Origin: Leptolyngbya ohadii IS1 | GTDB taxonomy: Bacteria > Cyanobacteriota > Cyanobacteriia > Elainellales > Elainellaceae | Assembly: GCF_002215035.1 (NCBI RefSeq) | Contig: NZ_NKFP01000001.1 | Coordinates: 865,501 to 929,500, forward strand | Direction: 5' to 3' | DNA length: 64,000 bases | In this document: piece after piece, positions 1 to 9,389 of the stretch | How positions within the stretch are numbered: the stretch's first letter is position 1 | Layout: every line of letters begins with the position of its first letter | Notes under the pieces: model-generated | Told to the model about the DNA's origin: nothing | The model's database searches: none | Seen by the model: only the letters and a program-made list of their open reading frames with translations | Program-made: the position numbers and the translations under genes

Positions 1-1687
1 GATCGTCGGGATAGATTAAGGTGTAAAACTCCTCTGCGTTGCCCGCTTGAATCCCCCAAACCTCTGCTGCATTCGGAGAACACACCGTCCGCCGAGTTTG
101 TGGATCAAAATCCCAGGCAATCATTTGAGCCGATGAAAGGGCAAGCTGTAGGCGTTCTTCAGTCTGCCGCAGGCTCTCTTCAATTTGCTTGAGGCGAGTG
201 ACATCCTGAAACATGCCAATCCCGATCGCAGGATGCCCATGCATGGCTGGCAAAATTTCTCCCCAGCAAAGCGTTGCGCGAACGCCCCCCGGCGTGTACC
301 AGTTCATCTCATAGTTTTCTAGCCGTTTCCCCTGAGCGATCAAAACAGCAGGCATTCTTTCCGTCGGAATGCGATCGCCATTGCCATCGGTACAGTAATA
401 GACGTCGGTGTATTCATCCAGGGATTTATTCTTGGGTAAGTCTCCTCCTGCCAGTTCGTTCGCAATTCGGTTAGAGAAAGTGATAGCTGCGGTTTCCGGT
501 TCAATGAATACGGTTGGCGTTGGCATTAAATCCAGCACTGTCTGCAACCATTTCTGCTGGTTTTCCAAAGCCTCAGTTTGCTGCTGAAGCAGTAGTTCGG
601 TTTGCTTTCGCTCGGTAATATCCTGGAAAACTACAACGGCTGCCAGAATTTGCTTCTGCTGGTCTAAAATTGGCGTTGAATTGACTGCAATCGTGGTACG
701 GCTACCATCTTCCTGGCGCAGTTCCATCTCCTCATTGATGATAATTTCCCCGGTTTGGAGCGATCGCATTAACGGGTATTCGTGCGGCGCATAAGCCTGT
801 CCGTTGGGGCGAAATGATTGAAAGGGAGTCACCGAAGCATATTCTGCAAGCCCAAGAATCTGACCATAATCGTATCGGGAAATGCGTTTGGCTTGTTCGT
901 TTGCCAGAATCAATTTGCCTGAGATCGCATCGGCGATCAGTACCCCTGCGGGCATTTGTTGCAGGACGGTTTCAAATTGGGCACGTTCTGTTTCTAGCTC
1001 CTGGAGCAGCCGTTCTCGTTCTGCTTCTGCCTGCTTGCGCTCCGTTACGTCCCGGAAGTAGATCGCTATGCCCTCGCTGGAGGGGTAGGCATTGGCTTCC
1101 AGCCAAGATTGAATAGAATGCGAAAATTCTTCCCAGGCAACGGGAATCTGTTCAGTCACTGCCCGTTGCAGCGTCTTGTAGGCAATGCCACCGACTAATT
1201 CTGGAAAAACTTCGTCCCAAACGTGCTTGCCAATAAGCTGTTCCGGTGTTTTGTGCAGAATTCGAGCTGCTGCCCCATTGACATAGGTGTAGCGCCAGTC
1301 GCGATCGAAGGCAACAAATGCATCGGTTATGCTCTCCAAGATAGTAGCAACCTTACGCTCAGTGACTCTGGCAATCTCGCCCGGAGCTTTTTCGAGCTGA
1401 GCTTCCAGTTCCTGCTTTTGACGCTGTAGGGCTACAATCTGCTGCTGTTGCTCAAAAATCTGGTTTTGAAGCCGCTGAATGTCAATATTTGCCTGATTGG
1501 GGCTAGCCAGGTGTCCAGCCTCAAGAGTGCGAGCAAAATGCTCAATGACTTCAGAACGAGAAATTTCCCGTTTTTGAGCCTCCTGGTCAAGCGATCGCCA
1601 CGCTGTACTGGTGAGAGAGATACTGAATCGATGCTTTGCCTCAAGTTGCCACTTATTCACAAATTTTCCAGCAGCGTCACGTTTCAT
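1..1687 (-). CDS. PAS-domain sensor protein with RHH-like N-terminus, C-terminus beyond window
   Basis: This minus-strand gene reads open from an ATG at 1687 to the left edge, so its C-terminal part is missing. The first 55 or so residues (beginning MKRDAAGKFVNKW) resemble a ribbon-helix-helix-like segment found at the front of some cyanobacterial signalling proteins. A Gln-rich coiled coil follows. At least four PAS repeats come next, joined by the usual DVTERKQAE and DITERKQTE type linkers; the fourth begins after DVTRLKQIEESLRQTEERL. A histidine kinase module is likely beyond the edge but is not visible. No convincing Shine-Dalgarno sits near the ATG, and the frame stays open for some codons upstream, so the start is the least certain part. 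Role: probably a cytosolic sensor of redox, light or small ligands; the signal is unknown. Confidence 0.8.
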   Translation of the reverse strand, partial: MKRDAAGKFVNKWQLEAKHRFSISLTSTAWRSLDQEAQKREISRSEVIEHFARTLEAGHLASPNQANIDIQRLQNQIFEQQQQIVALQRQKQELEAQLEKAPGEIARVTERKVATILESITDAFVAFDRDWRYTYVNGAAARILHKTPEQLIGKHVWDEVFPELVGGIAYKTLQRAVTEQIPVAWEEFSHSIQSWLEANAYPSSEGIAIYFRDVTERKQAEAERERLLQELETERAQFETVLQQMPAGVLIADAISGKLILANEQAKRISRYDYGQILGLAEYASVTPFQSFRPNGQAYAPHEYPLMRSLQTGEIIINEEMELRQEDGSRTTIAVNSTPILDQQKQILAAVVVFQDITERKQTELLLQQQTEALENQQKWLQTVLDLMPTPTVFIEPETAAITFSNRIANELAGGDLPKNKSLDEYTDVYYCTDGNGDRIPTERMPAVLIAQGKRLENYEMNWYTPGGVRATLCWGEILPAMHGHPAIGIGMFQDVTRLKQIEESLRQTEERLQLALSSAQMIAWDFDPQTRRTVCSPNAAEVWGIQAGNAEEFYTLIYPDD

Positions 1688-1895
1688 GAAACACCAAACC
1701 GTGTACGTAAACGGGTACCTCCATTCAATCCAACTTTGCTGTGAATAAAAATCCTCCTTAGGACGGAGGCTTGCGTGACTTAACAGACATCAGCAGCAGG
1801 TTAGCTCTGTAAATCAGATACAGCCATCATGCAGTTGATGTTTGAACACTGTTTGAACACTGAATGCGGCTGGAGCAATGACACGGTTTGCAGGC

Positions 1896-4800
1896 TCATC
1901 TCGATTCGCTAAATTCCAATCCCTGGACAATGGCTTGCACAATCGCCTCTGAATCCACAGGCTTGCTCAGATGGGCTTGAAAACCCATTTGAAGTGCCTT
2001 TTGCCGATCGCCTTCTGACGCATAGGCAGTGAGGGCAATGGCTGGAATCGTTCTTCCCCCTGCAACAGAGCGCGATCGAATTTGCTGGATCAGCATATAG
2101 CCGTCCATCTCTGCCATGCCAATATCGCTCACCAGAATATCGGGAATCTCCCGATCCAGCACTTGCAGCGCTTCTAACCCAGACGCAACCGCTGTCACCC
2201 TTGCCCCACTCGATTCCAGTAAAAAGGCTTCAAACTCGCGGGTATCCAGTTCATCGTCTACCAGCAGCACATGAATGCCGCCTAACGGAGCCTCTTCGAG
2301 GGTTTCAGCTTGAATGAGTGGAGGGACGATTGGGGTTGCTTGGGACATGGTGGGCAATTGCACCGTAAAGGTTGCACCCTGTTCTTCTCCGGGACTCTCC
2401 ACCCCAACTCTGCCGCCGTGCAGTTCCACAATCTGCCGCACGATCGCGAGTCCTAAGCCTAACCCCCCAAACTGGCGCGTGGTTGAGCCATCTTCCTGCC
2501 GGAAATACTCAAATACATGGGGCAAGAACTGGGGGCTAATCCCTTTGCCCGTATCGACGACGCGAACTCGTGCCGTTTCGTTCATCTGCCTGAGTTCTAC
2601 TGTAACCTGTCCCCCCTGGGGCGTGAACTTCACAGCATTGCTCAATAAATTCCATACAACCTGCTGCAACCGGGCAGCATCGCCCCAGATCGGCGCAACC
2701 GTATCCTCCAGGTCAAGCTGCAATTGGATTTGCTTTGCCTCTGCGGATAAGCGTACCGTTTCGGCTGCGGCTGCAATGACAAACGGCAACCTGACTGGGG
2801 CTGCGGTGAGTGAAAGCTTGCCCTGCATAATGCGCGAGATATCCAGCAAGTCTTCAATCAACTGCGTTTGTAATTGGGCATTGCGTTCGATCGTCTTTAA
2901 GGCATTCACTTGTCGGACTGTATCCAGTTTGCCGTTGAGCAATAGCCGCGTCCATCCCAGGATGGGGTTCAGGGGAGATCGCAGTTCATGCGACAGCACT
3001 GCCAAAAACTCATCTTTGATCCGATTTGCCTGTGCCAGTTCTTCGGCTCGCTGCTGGAGGGTTTTGACAAGCTGCGATCGCTGTAGGGCAGTGGCAACCT
3101 GATTGCACAGCGTTTGCATCAGTTCCCGTTCATCTGGGGTAAAGCGATCGCGGTTGCGCGTGCCGAAACCAAGGGTGCCGACCGCACGATTGTTCACGAC
3201 CAGAGGATAGCTGGCATAGGCTCTGATCCCAATCGATTGAAGGGGAATTGCAAGCCAGCTCGGAGACTGTAGCGCCTGTTCAATCACGACTGGCTCATTA
3301 TGCTGAACCACATAGCCACACACTGCCTGTCCCAGTTCTAGAACACCTGCCGCGACTGCAATCTCATCGCTGATGCCGCTGTGGGCGTTGAGCCGTAAAG
3401 ATTGTCCGTCTTCTTGTAATAGGTAATTGACGTAAATTTCCAGGTTCAGGTGAGCCGAGAGCTTATGGAACAGGTTTTTCAGAAACGCCTGGGGATCTTC
3501 GCCAACTAGCAATTCATTCGTTGTTTCTGCAAGGAGTTTCAGTCGTTCATTGGTGGCTTGCAGCAGCTTTTCTGCCTGTTTGCGGTCAGTAATGTCGGTA
3601 TTGACCCCAACACAGCGCAGGGGCGAACCGTTTGCAGCAAACTCAAACTGTCCATTCAGCTCGATCCAGCGGGTTGTGCCGTCCTGGCGACAAATGCGGT
3701 AGGTAGCTTGGCGCAGGATGCCCGTTTGCATGGCTGCTTCCAGGTGGGCAGTGAAATCTGCTGCATCGGCGGGATGCAGGTACTGGGCAAAAAAGCCGCG
3801 GCTGGAAAGTGCGCCCTCTGCGTGAGTTCGTCCAAAGATTTCGTAGAGCCGATCGTTTTCCCAAATCGTGACATCTTCTGGGACTCTCCACTCAAATACA
3901 CCGAGCTGTGCTGCCTCAGTTGCAATGCTCAACCGCTGTTCTCGCTGGCGGAGGGCTTGTTCGACCTGCTTTTGTGGAGTGAGGTCAATCACAAAGAATA
4001 CGCCGCTCCCGGAATCATCCAGAAATGAAGCACCGCCAATCAAAATGGGAATGGATCTACCGTCTTTGTGAAGGTAAACCTTTTCAAAAGCCGCACAAAA
4101 GCCCTGGTGAGCCACTTCATCCAGCGCAGCTTGATCCAATGACCAGCACTCCTGGGGGGTTAAGCCCTGCCAGTTGACTTGTCCCGTTTCCAACTCTGTT
4201 CGCGTATAGCCAATGAGGTTGAGCAGTGCATCGTTGGCTTCTACAATATGCCCATCGATCGTCCAGATTCCCATTGGAATCATGTTGCACTCAAAGATGC
4301 GACGAAAGCGGGCTTCGCTGGCTTGCAAGGCTTGTTCGGTGCGTTTGCGCTCGGTAATGTCTTGAAAGACGCAGCCGACTCGTCTACTGTCGGCATCCCC
4401 AATCTTGAAGGTGTAAAGGCTAAACCAGGAGCCGAGCGGTTGGGCGTACAGCTCTTGCCGTTCAGCAATTCCGGTTTGCATCACCCGACCATAGGCTTCC
4501 CACCAGTAGGATTCATAGTTGGGGTCGATTTGGCGCAGCGATCGTCCAGCGAGGTCTAGACCTGTAATTCGTTTGACCGCCGGATTGGCTTCCAGGCAAA
4601 AGACATCGATCGGGCGGTCTTCTGCGTCAAGCATCACCTCGGCAATAAAGTAACCCTCGTCGATCGACTCAAACAGCATCCGGTACTTTGCTTCAGATTC
4701 GCGCAGTGCGACTTCCGCCTGGGCACGTTCGACGGCTGCCCATGTCCGCTCGGCGGTTTCTTCAACTTGTTTCACCTCAATTTCTGTCCACTGACGCGGT

Positions 4801-5453
4801 GTGGATTGCTGAACGGCAAGCAGGGCAACGAATTGATTGTTTTTGATCAGCGGCACATCAATGTGGGCAGCAATATCGATCGCGCGATATCTTGCCTTCT
4901 CAGCATCTGTGTAATCAGGATTATGAGGGATGTCGGTGACAACCTGCGTGCAACTAGCCCCATGATCAGCCGTCAAATTGCGGCGGTAGTCTTCCAGTCG
5001 GTATCGCCCGCTCAATGGAGCAACCCCATTGGTGTAGTTGCAGTGAACAACCACCTCTTGCTCACCGGACAAGACTTCGATATAAATGACCCGCGTGGCT
5101 TCCAGCGCTTCCCCTAAAATGCGAGCAGCAGCTTCCAGGATCTCTGGTGCATCGGTCAATGGGCGAAGCGCATCTGTCAGTTTGATGCAAAAAGCGTTGA
5201 GTTGAGCCGCCAGGGATAGGGCAACCAGGGCAGAGCTATCCGGTCGTGGATTAGCCTCTTGCGGTGTTGTTTCGGGCGACTTTGCTCGATCAAGCTCATT
5301 CAGGAGAATTTGTACGGCGGTCTTCAGGCTACCCGACCAGGTTTCCATTGCCCCCAGCGGCGTTTGCGACCAGTCCAGCGATTTGAGCAACGCGCCCATC
5401 TCGCCACCGCCCGTAAAAGCATTTTCAGCCGTTTCAAATTCCTCTGATCTCAC
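1896..5453 (-). CDS. Hybrid sensor histidine kinase, GAF-PAS-PAS-PAS-GAF-HisKA-HATPase-REC
   Basis: A 1185-residue cytosolic hybrid kinase starting at GTG 5453. After a short N-terminal segment of the MGALLKSLDWSQTPLG type come a GAF domain (about 90-250), three PAS/PAC modules (about 255-370, 380-495 and 505-620), a second GAF (about 640-790), a HisKA domain with the phosphorylated His in the motif SHELRSPL (about residue 821), an HATPase with GLGLGLAIV and a C-terminal receiver with its acceptor Asp in LVSDIGM (about residue 1108). No membrane segment is visible. It should autophosphorylate and pass phosphate to its own receiver; any downstream partner is not evident. The GAFs lack an obvious bilin Cys motif, so light sensing cannot be claimed. 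Same strand as the gene ending at 1687, 208 bases apart. Confidence 0.92.
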   Translation of the reverse strand: MRSEEFETAENAFTGGGEMGALLKSLDWSQTPLGAMETWSGSLKTAVQILLNELDRAKSPETTPQEANPRPDSSALVALSLAAQLNAFCIKLTDALRPLTDAPEILEAAARILGEALEATRVIYIEVLSGEQEVVVHCNYTNGVAPLSGRYRLEDYRRNLTADHGASCTQVVTDIPHNPDYTDAEKARYRAIDIAAHIDVPLIKNNQFVALLAVQQSTPRQWTEIEVKQVEETAERTWAAVERAQAEVALRESEAKYRMLFESIDEGYFIAEVMLDAEDRPIDVFCLEANPAVKRITGLDLAGRSLRQIDPNYESYWWEAYGRVMQTGIAERQELYAQPLGSWFSLYTFKIGDADSRRVGCVFQDITERKRTEQALQASEARFRRIFECNMIPMGIWTIDGHIVEANDALLNLIGYTRTELETGQVNWQGLTPQECWSLDQAALDEVAHQGFCAAFEKVYLHKDGRSIPILIGGASFLDDSGSGVFFVIDLTPQKQVEQALRQREQRLSIATEAAQLGVFEWRVPEDVTIWENDRLYEIFGRTHAEGALSSRGFFAQYLHPADAADFTAHLEAAMQTGILRQATYRICRQDGTTRWIELNGQFEFAANGSPLRCVGVNTDITDRKQAEKLLQATNERLKLLAETTNELLVGEDPQAFLKNLFHKLSAHLNLEIYVNYLLQEDGQSLRLNAHSGISDEIAVAAGVLELGQAVCGYVVQHNEPVVIEQALQSPSWLAIPLQSIGIRAYASYPLVVNNRAVGTLGFGTRNRDRFTPDERELMQTLCNQVATALQRSQLVKTLQQRAEELAQANRIKDEFLAVLSHELRSPLNPILGWTRLLLNGKLDTVRQVNALKTIERNAQLQTQLIEDLLDISRIMQGKLSLTAAPVRLPFVIAAAAETVRLSAEAKQIQLQLDLEDTVAPIWGDAARLQQVVWNLLSNAVKFTPQGGQVTVELRQMNETARVRVVDTGKGISPQFLPHVFEYFRQEDGSTTRQFGGLGLGLAIVRQIVELHGGRVGVESPGEEQGATFTVQLPTMSQATPIVPPLIQAETLEEAPLGGIHVLLVDDELDTREFEAFLLESSGARVTAVASGLEALQVLDREIPDILVSDIGMAEMDGYMLIQQIRSRSVAGGRTIPAIALTAYASEGDRQKALQMGFQAHLSKPVDSEAIVQAIVQGLEFSESR

Positions 5454-5475
5454 GCATTTTATTCCTTCGGGAAAA

Positions 5476-5796
5476 TTATGGACTGCGGATTTTCTGGTTA
5501 CGATGCTTTATTTTAGATCGGGGATAGGCAGCAGGGCTTCGTCTCCTTGCCAGATTTCTGTAGCTTCCAGCTCTTTTCCAGGTCTGTAGTTGCTCGTAGT
5601 AGTCGGCGCTCAGGGTGAAGTCGTAGGTGAAACAGGGAACGGTTGCCTGACAAAGGGCTTGTCGAATCTCCCCATCGGCATATGCTCCTGTGTGCGGGCT
5701 GTCAATGGCTTGTGCTGCTTCAGGATGCTTGTGGATAAAGTCAATAGTGTGGAAAAAACCGTTCAATCCTTTCTCCATCGCTAGGATTCGCCTCAT
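5476..5796 (-). CDS. Small conserved-looking hypothetical protein
   Basis: A 106-residue soluble protein that I do not recognise. A second in-frame ATG at 5778 (MEKGLNGFF) is an equally good start. The centre (HTGAYADGEIRQALCQ, then ATVPCFTYDF) has the even composition of a real protein, and the C-terminus is basic and low in complexity. It lies 22 bases upstream of the hybrid kinase start on the same strand, so the two may be co-transcribed. No catalytic motif or membrane segment is visible. Confidence 0.5.
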   Translation of the reverse strand: MRRILAMEKGLNGFFHTIDFIHKHPEAAQAIDSPHTGAYADGEIRQALCQATVPCFTYDFTLSADYYEQLQTWKRAGSYRNLARRRSPAAYPRSKIKHRNQKIRSP

Positions 5797-5837
5797 ATTC
5801 CGTAGACTCGCCTAACTTTTTTGGGCGTTGCTGATTT

Positions 5838-6023
5838 GGGCGTTGCTGAATTAAGGGATGAATGGTGCAAATCGAAGTCCTGCACGCCCCCTAAATCCCC
5901 CAAGTTTGGGGGACTTTGAAATCGGCAGAATTGCCTGCCGCTATGGAAATGCTGGCATTTGTTTGGTTTCCCCCAGAATTGGGGGATTAGGGGGGCGATT
6001 CATACGCCTATTCAGCAACGCCC
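5838..6023. mobile_element. MITE-like element with 26-bp imperfect terminal inverted repeats
   Basis: The left end begins GGGCGTTGCTGAATTAAG at 5838 and the right end is its imperfect reverse complement, ending CAGCAACGCCC at 6023; about 21 of 26 positions pair. Inside is a second palindromic pair of the kind common in cyanobacteria, CCCCCTAAATCCCCC near 5887 and GGGGGATTAGGGGG near 5983. It has no coding capacity. A partial extra copy of the terminal sequence (GGGCGTTGCTGATTT) sits directly to the left at 5823. It fills most of the 444-base gap between the hypothetical gene and the receiver gene. Confidence 0.7.
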
Positions 6024-6109
6024 TTTTTTGACCTTCCCTGGATTTTCAAACATCCTCTGATACATATCTGATACACAGTAGATTCTGATACACAATAGAT
6101 ATAGCAAGA

Positions 6110-6211
6110 TATAGCAATCCTTTCCGTCCTGTATTTGGAGTACACGAGTTCCACCCCTGCGTAGGGCAAAGCCCCACACCCTTTTCTCAAAAATCATCTG
6201 GGATTGCTATA
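6110..6211. repeat. 102-bp interspersed repeat, copy 1
   Basis: Bounded by TATAGCAATCC at 6110 and GGATTGCTATA at 6211, which are perfect 11-bp inverted repeats. The interior contains TGTATTTGGAGTACACG and GCGTAGGGCAAAGCCCCACACCC. A second copy with the same layout and length lies at 27337-27438, so this is a dispersed small element rather than unique sequence. It ends 30 bases before the receiver gene at 6241 and may contribute its leader. Confidence 0.75.
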
Positions 6212-6240
6212 GTTGATGATTGATCTAGCCAACGTTTTAC

Positions 6241-6681
6241 ATGGAACAAGCCACGCCCAAACCGTTTATCCTAGTCCTGGAAGACAATCCAGAGCAAGTA
6301 ATTTTGATTCAGAATGCCTTTCAGGAAGATGCGGCTTCTCCTCAAGTTGAATCGATCGCGGAAGGAACTGAAGCCCTTAATTTCATCCATCGCCGTGAAG
6401 GATATACGCAGGCGCAACGTCCAGATTTAATTCTGCTCAATCTGCATTTTGCCGGAGGGTATGGGCGGGTAATTTTGAAAGAATTAAAATCCAGTGTTGC
6501 TTTGAGGCGAATTCCAGTCGTTATTCTAACGGAATCGGACGATGAACAGGATATTTTTGAAAGCTATACGCTGCAAGGAAATAGCTATATCATCAAGTCG
6601 CTGGAGCACGATCGGCTTGAACAAAGCATTCAGCGAATTAAGGAGTTTTGGTTAGGAATTGTGACTTTGCCATTAGAGTAA
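6241..6681 (+). CDS. Rcp1-like receiver protein lacking the phospho-acceptor Asp
   Basis: A 146-residue stand-alone receiver of the cyanobacterial Rcp1 type. The acidic pair (E14, D15 in LVLEDNPEQ) and the conserved Lys (K119 in YIIKS) are present, and the C-terminal IKEFW helix matches its paralogue at 9346. The acceptor position is Asn: residues 63-68 read LILLNL where the paralogue has LILLDL, giving N67. The family is normally phosphorylated at that Asp by a phytochrome kinase, so this protein is probably a pseudo-receiver that binds partners without phosphotransfer; that is inference. It precedes the phytochrome by 404 bases on the same strand. No clear ribosome binding site is visible. 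Confidence 0.88.
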   Translation: MEQATPKPFILVLEDNPEQVILIQNAFQEDAASPQVESIAEGTEALNFIHRREGYTQAQRPDLILLNLHFAGGYGRVILKELKSSVALRRIPVVILTESDDEQDIFESYTLQGNSYIIKSLEHDRLEQSIQRIKEFWLGIVTLPLE

Positions 6682-7085
6682 AAATCGTTTCTCGTAAAAA
6701 CTTTTGTGAACTGCTTCTAATTTTTATTAACTAAAAGGCGCGTTTTTAATTGCTTCAGTTTAAGAAAAATCGATTTGTTTCAATCGAAGTAGACTTTTAC
6801 TTTATTTGACAGTTTTGCCCCAGGTTTAATGTTTTTTGCGCTATGCTTGCAATCGGAGAAAGAGAGTAGATATATCATTTTTCCTCCTGCCTAACTCAAT
6901 CAATTTCTTTTCACTTCTCTTCAGAAAGTTCGGAAGAAGTCTGATGAACGAAGTGGGTGTGAAAGCCTTTCGTTCTTCGCAGTTGCCCTTTAAATCTCTT
7001 GTTCTCCACCCCTAGCTGTATAGATATCGTCGCCCAACGATCGCCGTTTATAAGGCTGTGTGTTTTGCACAGCTAAGGAATTATC
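6682..7085 (+). promoter_or_regulatory. Phytochrome leader with a start-proximal hairpin
   Basis: No gene is visible in this 404-base stretch. Just before the phytochrome start there is a small hairpin (GCTGTG at 7055-7060 pairing with CACAGC at 7068-7073) followed at once by the AAGGA ribosome binding site (7075-7079). The hairpin could tune ribosome access or simply be chance; no promoter can be assigned with confidence. Confidence 0.35.
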
Positions 7086-9389
7086 ATGACCAATCCTAAT
7101 TTAGAAGCGCAGCACATTAACCTCACAAGTTTGAAACAGCCCGCAATTCATAGCCTGACTGGCGTTCAGCCGCATGGCGTTTTGCTGATTCTGGAGGAAG
7201 CTACGCTGACCATTTTGCAGGCAAGCACCAATACGTCGGCTCTGCTGCAACGATCGCCTGCCTCGCTGCTGGGTCAAACGCTTGATGAGATTTTTGATTC
7301 GTTTCAGGTCGATCGCTTCCGGGCAGGATTGGCTGAAGAGAACTTAGATTTTATCAATCCCAGCCGGGTCTGGATTCGACGCAAAGGCGATGATTATGCG
7401 GTGTTTGATGCGGTGTTTCATCGGAATGGAGATGGTTTCCTGATTCTGGAACTGGAGCCTGCTTTCACGCAGCAAAATATTCCGTTTTTAAGTTTTTATC
7501 ATCTGGCGAAAGCCTCGATTACTCAGCTTGAAGCCACCTCTAATCTCCAGGACTTCTGCAAGATCATTGTGCAGGAAGTGCGGAATGTGACGGATTTCGA
7601 TCGCGTGATGCTCTACAAATTCGACGCGGACGGACATGGGGAAGTGGTTGCCGAAGAAAAAGTAGATGAGATGGAGTCCTATCTTGGTCTGCATTTCCCC
7701 GAATCGGATATTCCTGTTCCGGCTCGCAAAATGTTTCTGTCCAACTGGATTCGGATTATTCCTGATGCCAGTGCTGAGCCAGCTTCGCTTTACCCCGTGC
7801 ATAACCCCGTTACGCAGCAGCCTACAGACCTAACGCTGTCGATTCTGCGGAGTCCCTACCATTGCCATACCGAATATCTGCACCACATGGGCGTGAGTGC
7901 GTCGCTGACGATTTCGCTGATGAAGGACGACAAGCTTTGGGGACTAATTGCCTGTCACCATCGATCGCCCAAGTATGTGTCCTACGAGCTGCGGAAAGCC
8001 TGCGAATTCCTGGGACGGGTAATTTTTGCAGAAATTTCGACGCGGGAAGAAACAGCGGATTATCACTACCGGATGCATTTAGCGCGGGTGCAGTCGGCAT
8101 TGATTGAATCGATGTCCGAAGCGGAGAGTTTTGTTGATGGACTGATGCAGTCGGAGCCGAATTTGCTTGATCTCGCGAATGCAAAGGGAGCGGCAATTTG
8201 CTTTGGCGGACGCTGGACGACGATCGGACAAACGCCTTCCGAAGAGGAGCTGAATTACCTGGTTCAATGGCTGGCGAAAACCGTTGACGAGGAGGTGTTC
8301 TATACGAGTTCGCTGCCTTTGGTTTATGCGGATGCCGAGCGGTTTAAGCACGTTGCGAGCGGGCTGCTGGCGATCCCGATTTCAAAGCGTAGCTATGTTC
8401 TGTGGTTCCGTCCGGAGGTAATTCAAACGGTAAACTGGGGCGGCGATCCCAACCATGCATACGAGCTACAGGAATCGGGCAATCGGCAGTGGCTCTGTCC
8501 CCGCAAGTCGTTTGAGCTTTGGAAGGAGACGGTTAGTCTGAACTCGCTGCCCTGGAAACCTGTAGAAGTTCAGGCAACGCTGGAATTGCGGAAAGCGATC
8601 GTGAACATTGTGCTGCGGCAGGCAGAAGAACTGGCATTGCTGGCACAGGATTTAGAGCGATCGAACGCAGAGCTGAAGAAGTTTGCCTATGTGGCATCCC
8701 ACGACTTACAGGAGCCGCTAAATCAGGTCGCGAATTATGTGCAGTTGCTTGAGATGCGCTATCACGATCAGCTCGATCAGGATGCTACTGAGTTCATCGA
8801 TTTTGCGGTGGAGGGCGTGAGCCTGATGCAAACGCTGATCGACGACGTGCTGATCTACTCGAAAGTTGACCTCAAGGGGATTGAATGGCAGCTCACAAAT
8901 TCTGAAACGGCTCTGAATCACGCACTGGGCAATTTACGCGGGCGGATTGCCGAAACCGAAGCCCAAGTCACCTATGATCCGATGCCGCAAATCGTCGCGG
9001 ACGGAACACAGCTCATGCAGCTCTTCCAGAACCTGATTGCCAACGCGATCAAGTTTAGAAGCAGCACCCCGCCGGAGATTCATGTAGGGGTTGAGCGTCA
9101 GGAAGACACCTGGCTGTTTTCAGTGCAGGACAACGGCATTGGCATTGATCCAAAATTTAGCGATCGTATCTTCGTGATTTTCCAGCGGCTTCATACCCGT
9201 GATGAATATCCCGGTTCAGGGATGGGACTGGCGATCTGCAAAAAGATTGTTGAGTGCCATCGCGGCACAATCTGGGTCGAGTCTGAGTTGGGTCAAGGCG
9301 CAACCTTCTATTTCACGATTCCGGTAGGCGGACGGGACTACAGCCATGCGATCGGACAGAAGAAAAACTATCTTCCTCGTCGAGGATAA
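7086..9389 (+). CDS. cphA: Cph1-type phytochrome histidine kinase
   Basis: A 767-residue red/far-red photoreceptor kinase. Domains in order: PAS (about 20-125), GAF (about 145-320), PHY (about 330-510), HisKA with H539 in VASHDLQEP, and HATPase with GMGLAICKK near the end. The bilin-binding Cys is C260 in SPYHCHTEY, the position used by Cph1, and there is no Cys near the N-terminus, so attachment of phycocyanobilin in the GAF domain is expected rather than biliverdin at the N-terminus. The photosensory motif SDIP (207-210) and the PHY tongue motif PRKSF (about 472-476) are intact. An AAGGA site lies 6 bases before the ATG. Its last 44 bases overlap the next gene, the usual arrangement for a phytochrome and its Rcp1 partner. 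Confidence 0.96.
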   Translation: MTNPNLEAQHINLTSLKQPAIHSLTGVQPHGVLLILEEATLTILQASTNTSALLQRSPASLLGQTLDEIFDSFQVDRFRAGLAEENLDFINPSRVWIRRKGDDYAVFDAVFHRNGDGFLILELEPAFTQQNIPFLSFYHLAKASITQLEATSNLQDFCKIIVQEVRNVTDFDRVMLYKFDADGHGEVVAEEKVDEMESYLGLHFPESDIPVPARKMFLSNWIRIIPDASAEPASLYPVHNPVTQQPTDLTLSILRSPYHCHTEYLHHMGVSASLTISLMKDDKLWGLIACHHRSPKYVSYELRKACEFLGRVIFAEISTREETADYHYRMHLARVQSALIESMSEAESFVDGLMQSEPNLLDLANAKGAAICFGGRWTTIGQTPSEEELNYLVQWLAKTVDEEVFYTSSLPLVYADAERFKHVASGLLAIPISKRSYVLWFRPEVIQTVNWGGDPNHAYELQESGNRQWLCPRKSFELWKETVSLNSLPWKPVEVQATLELRKAIVNIVLRQAEELALLAQDLERSNAELKKFAYVASHDLQEPLNQVANYVQLLEMRYHDQLDQDATEFIDFAVEGVSLMQTLIDDVLIYSKVDLKGIEWQLTNSETALNHALGNLRGRIAETEAQVTYDPMPQIVADGTQLMQLFQNLIANAIKFRSSTPPEIHVGVERQEDTWLFSVQDNGIGIDPKFSDRIFVIFQRLHTRDEYPGSGMGLAICKKIVECHRGTIWVESELGQGATFYFTIPVGGRDYSHAIGQKKNYLPRRG

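Noticed and set aside
2314-3102. 262-residue plus-strand frame
   Set aside because: It is the antisense shadow of the hybrid kinase, rich in Ser, Thr, Cys and Pro, with no domain.
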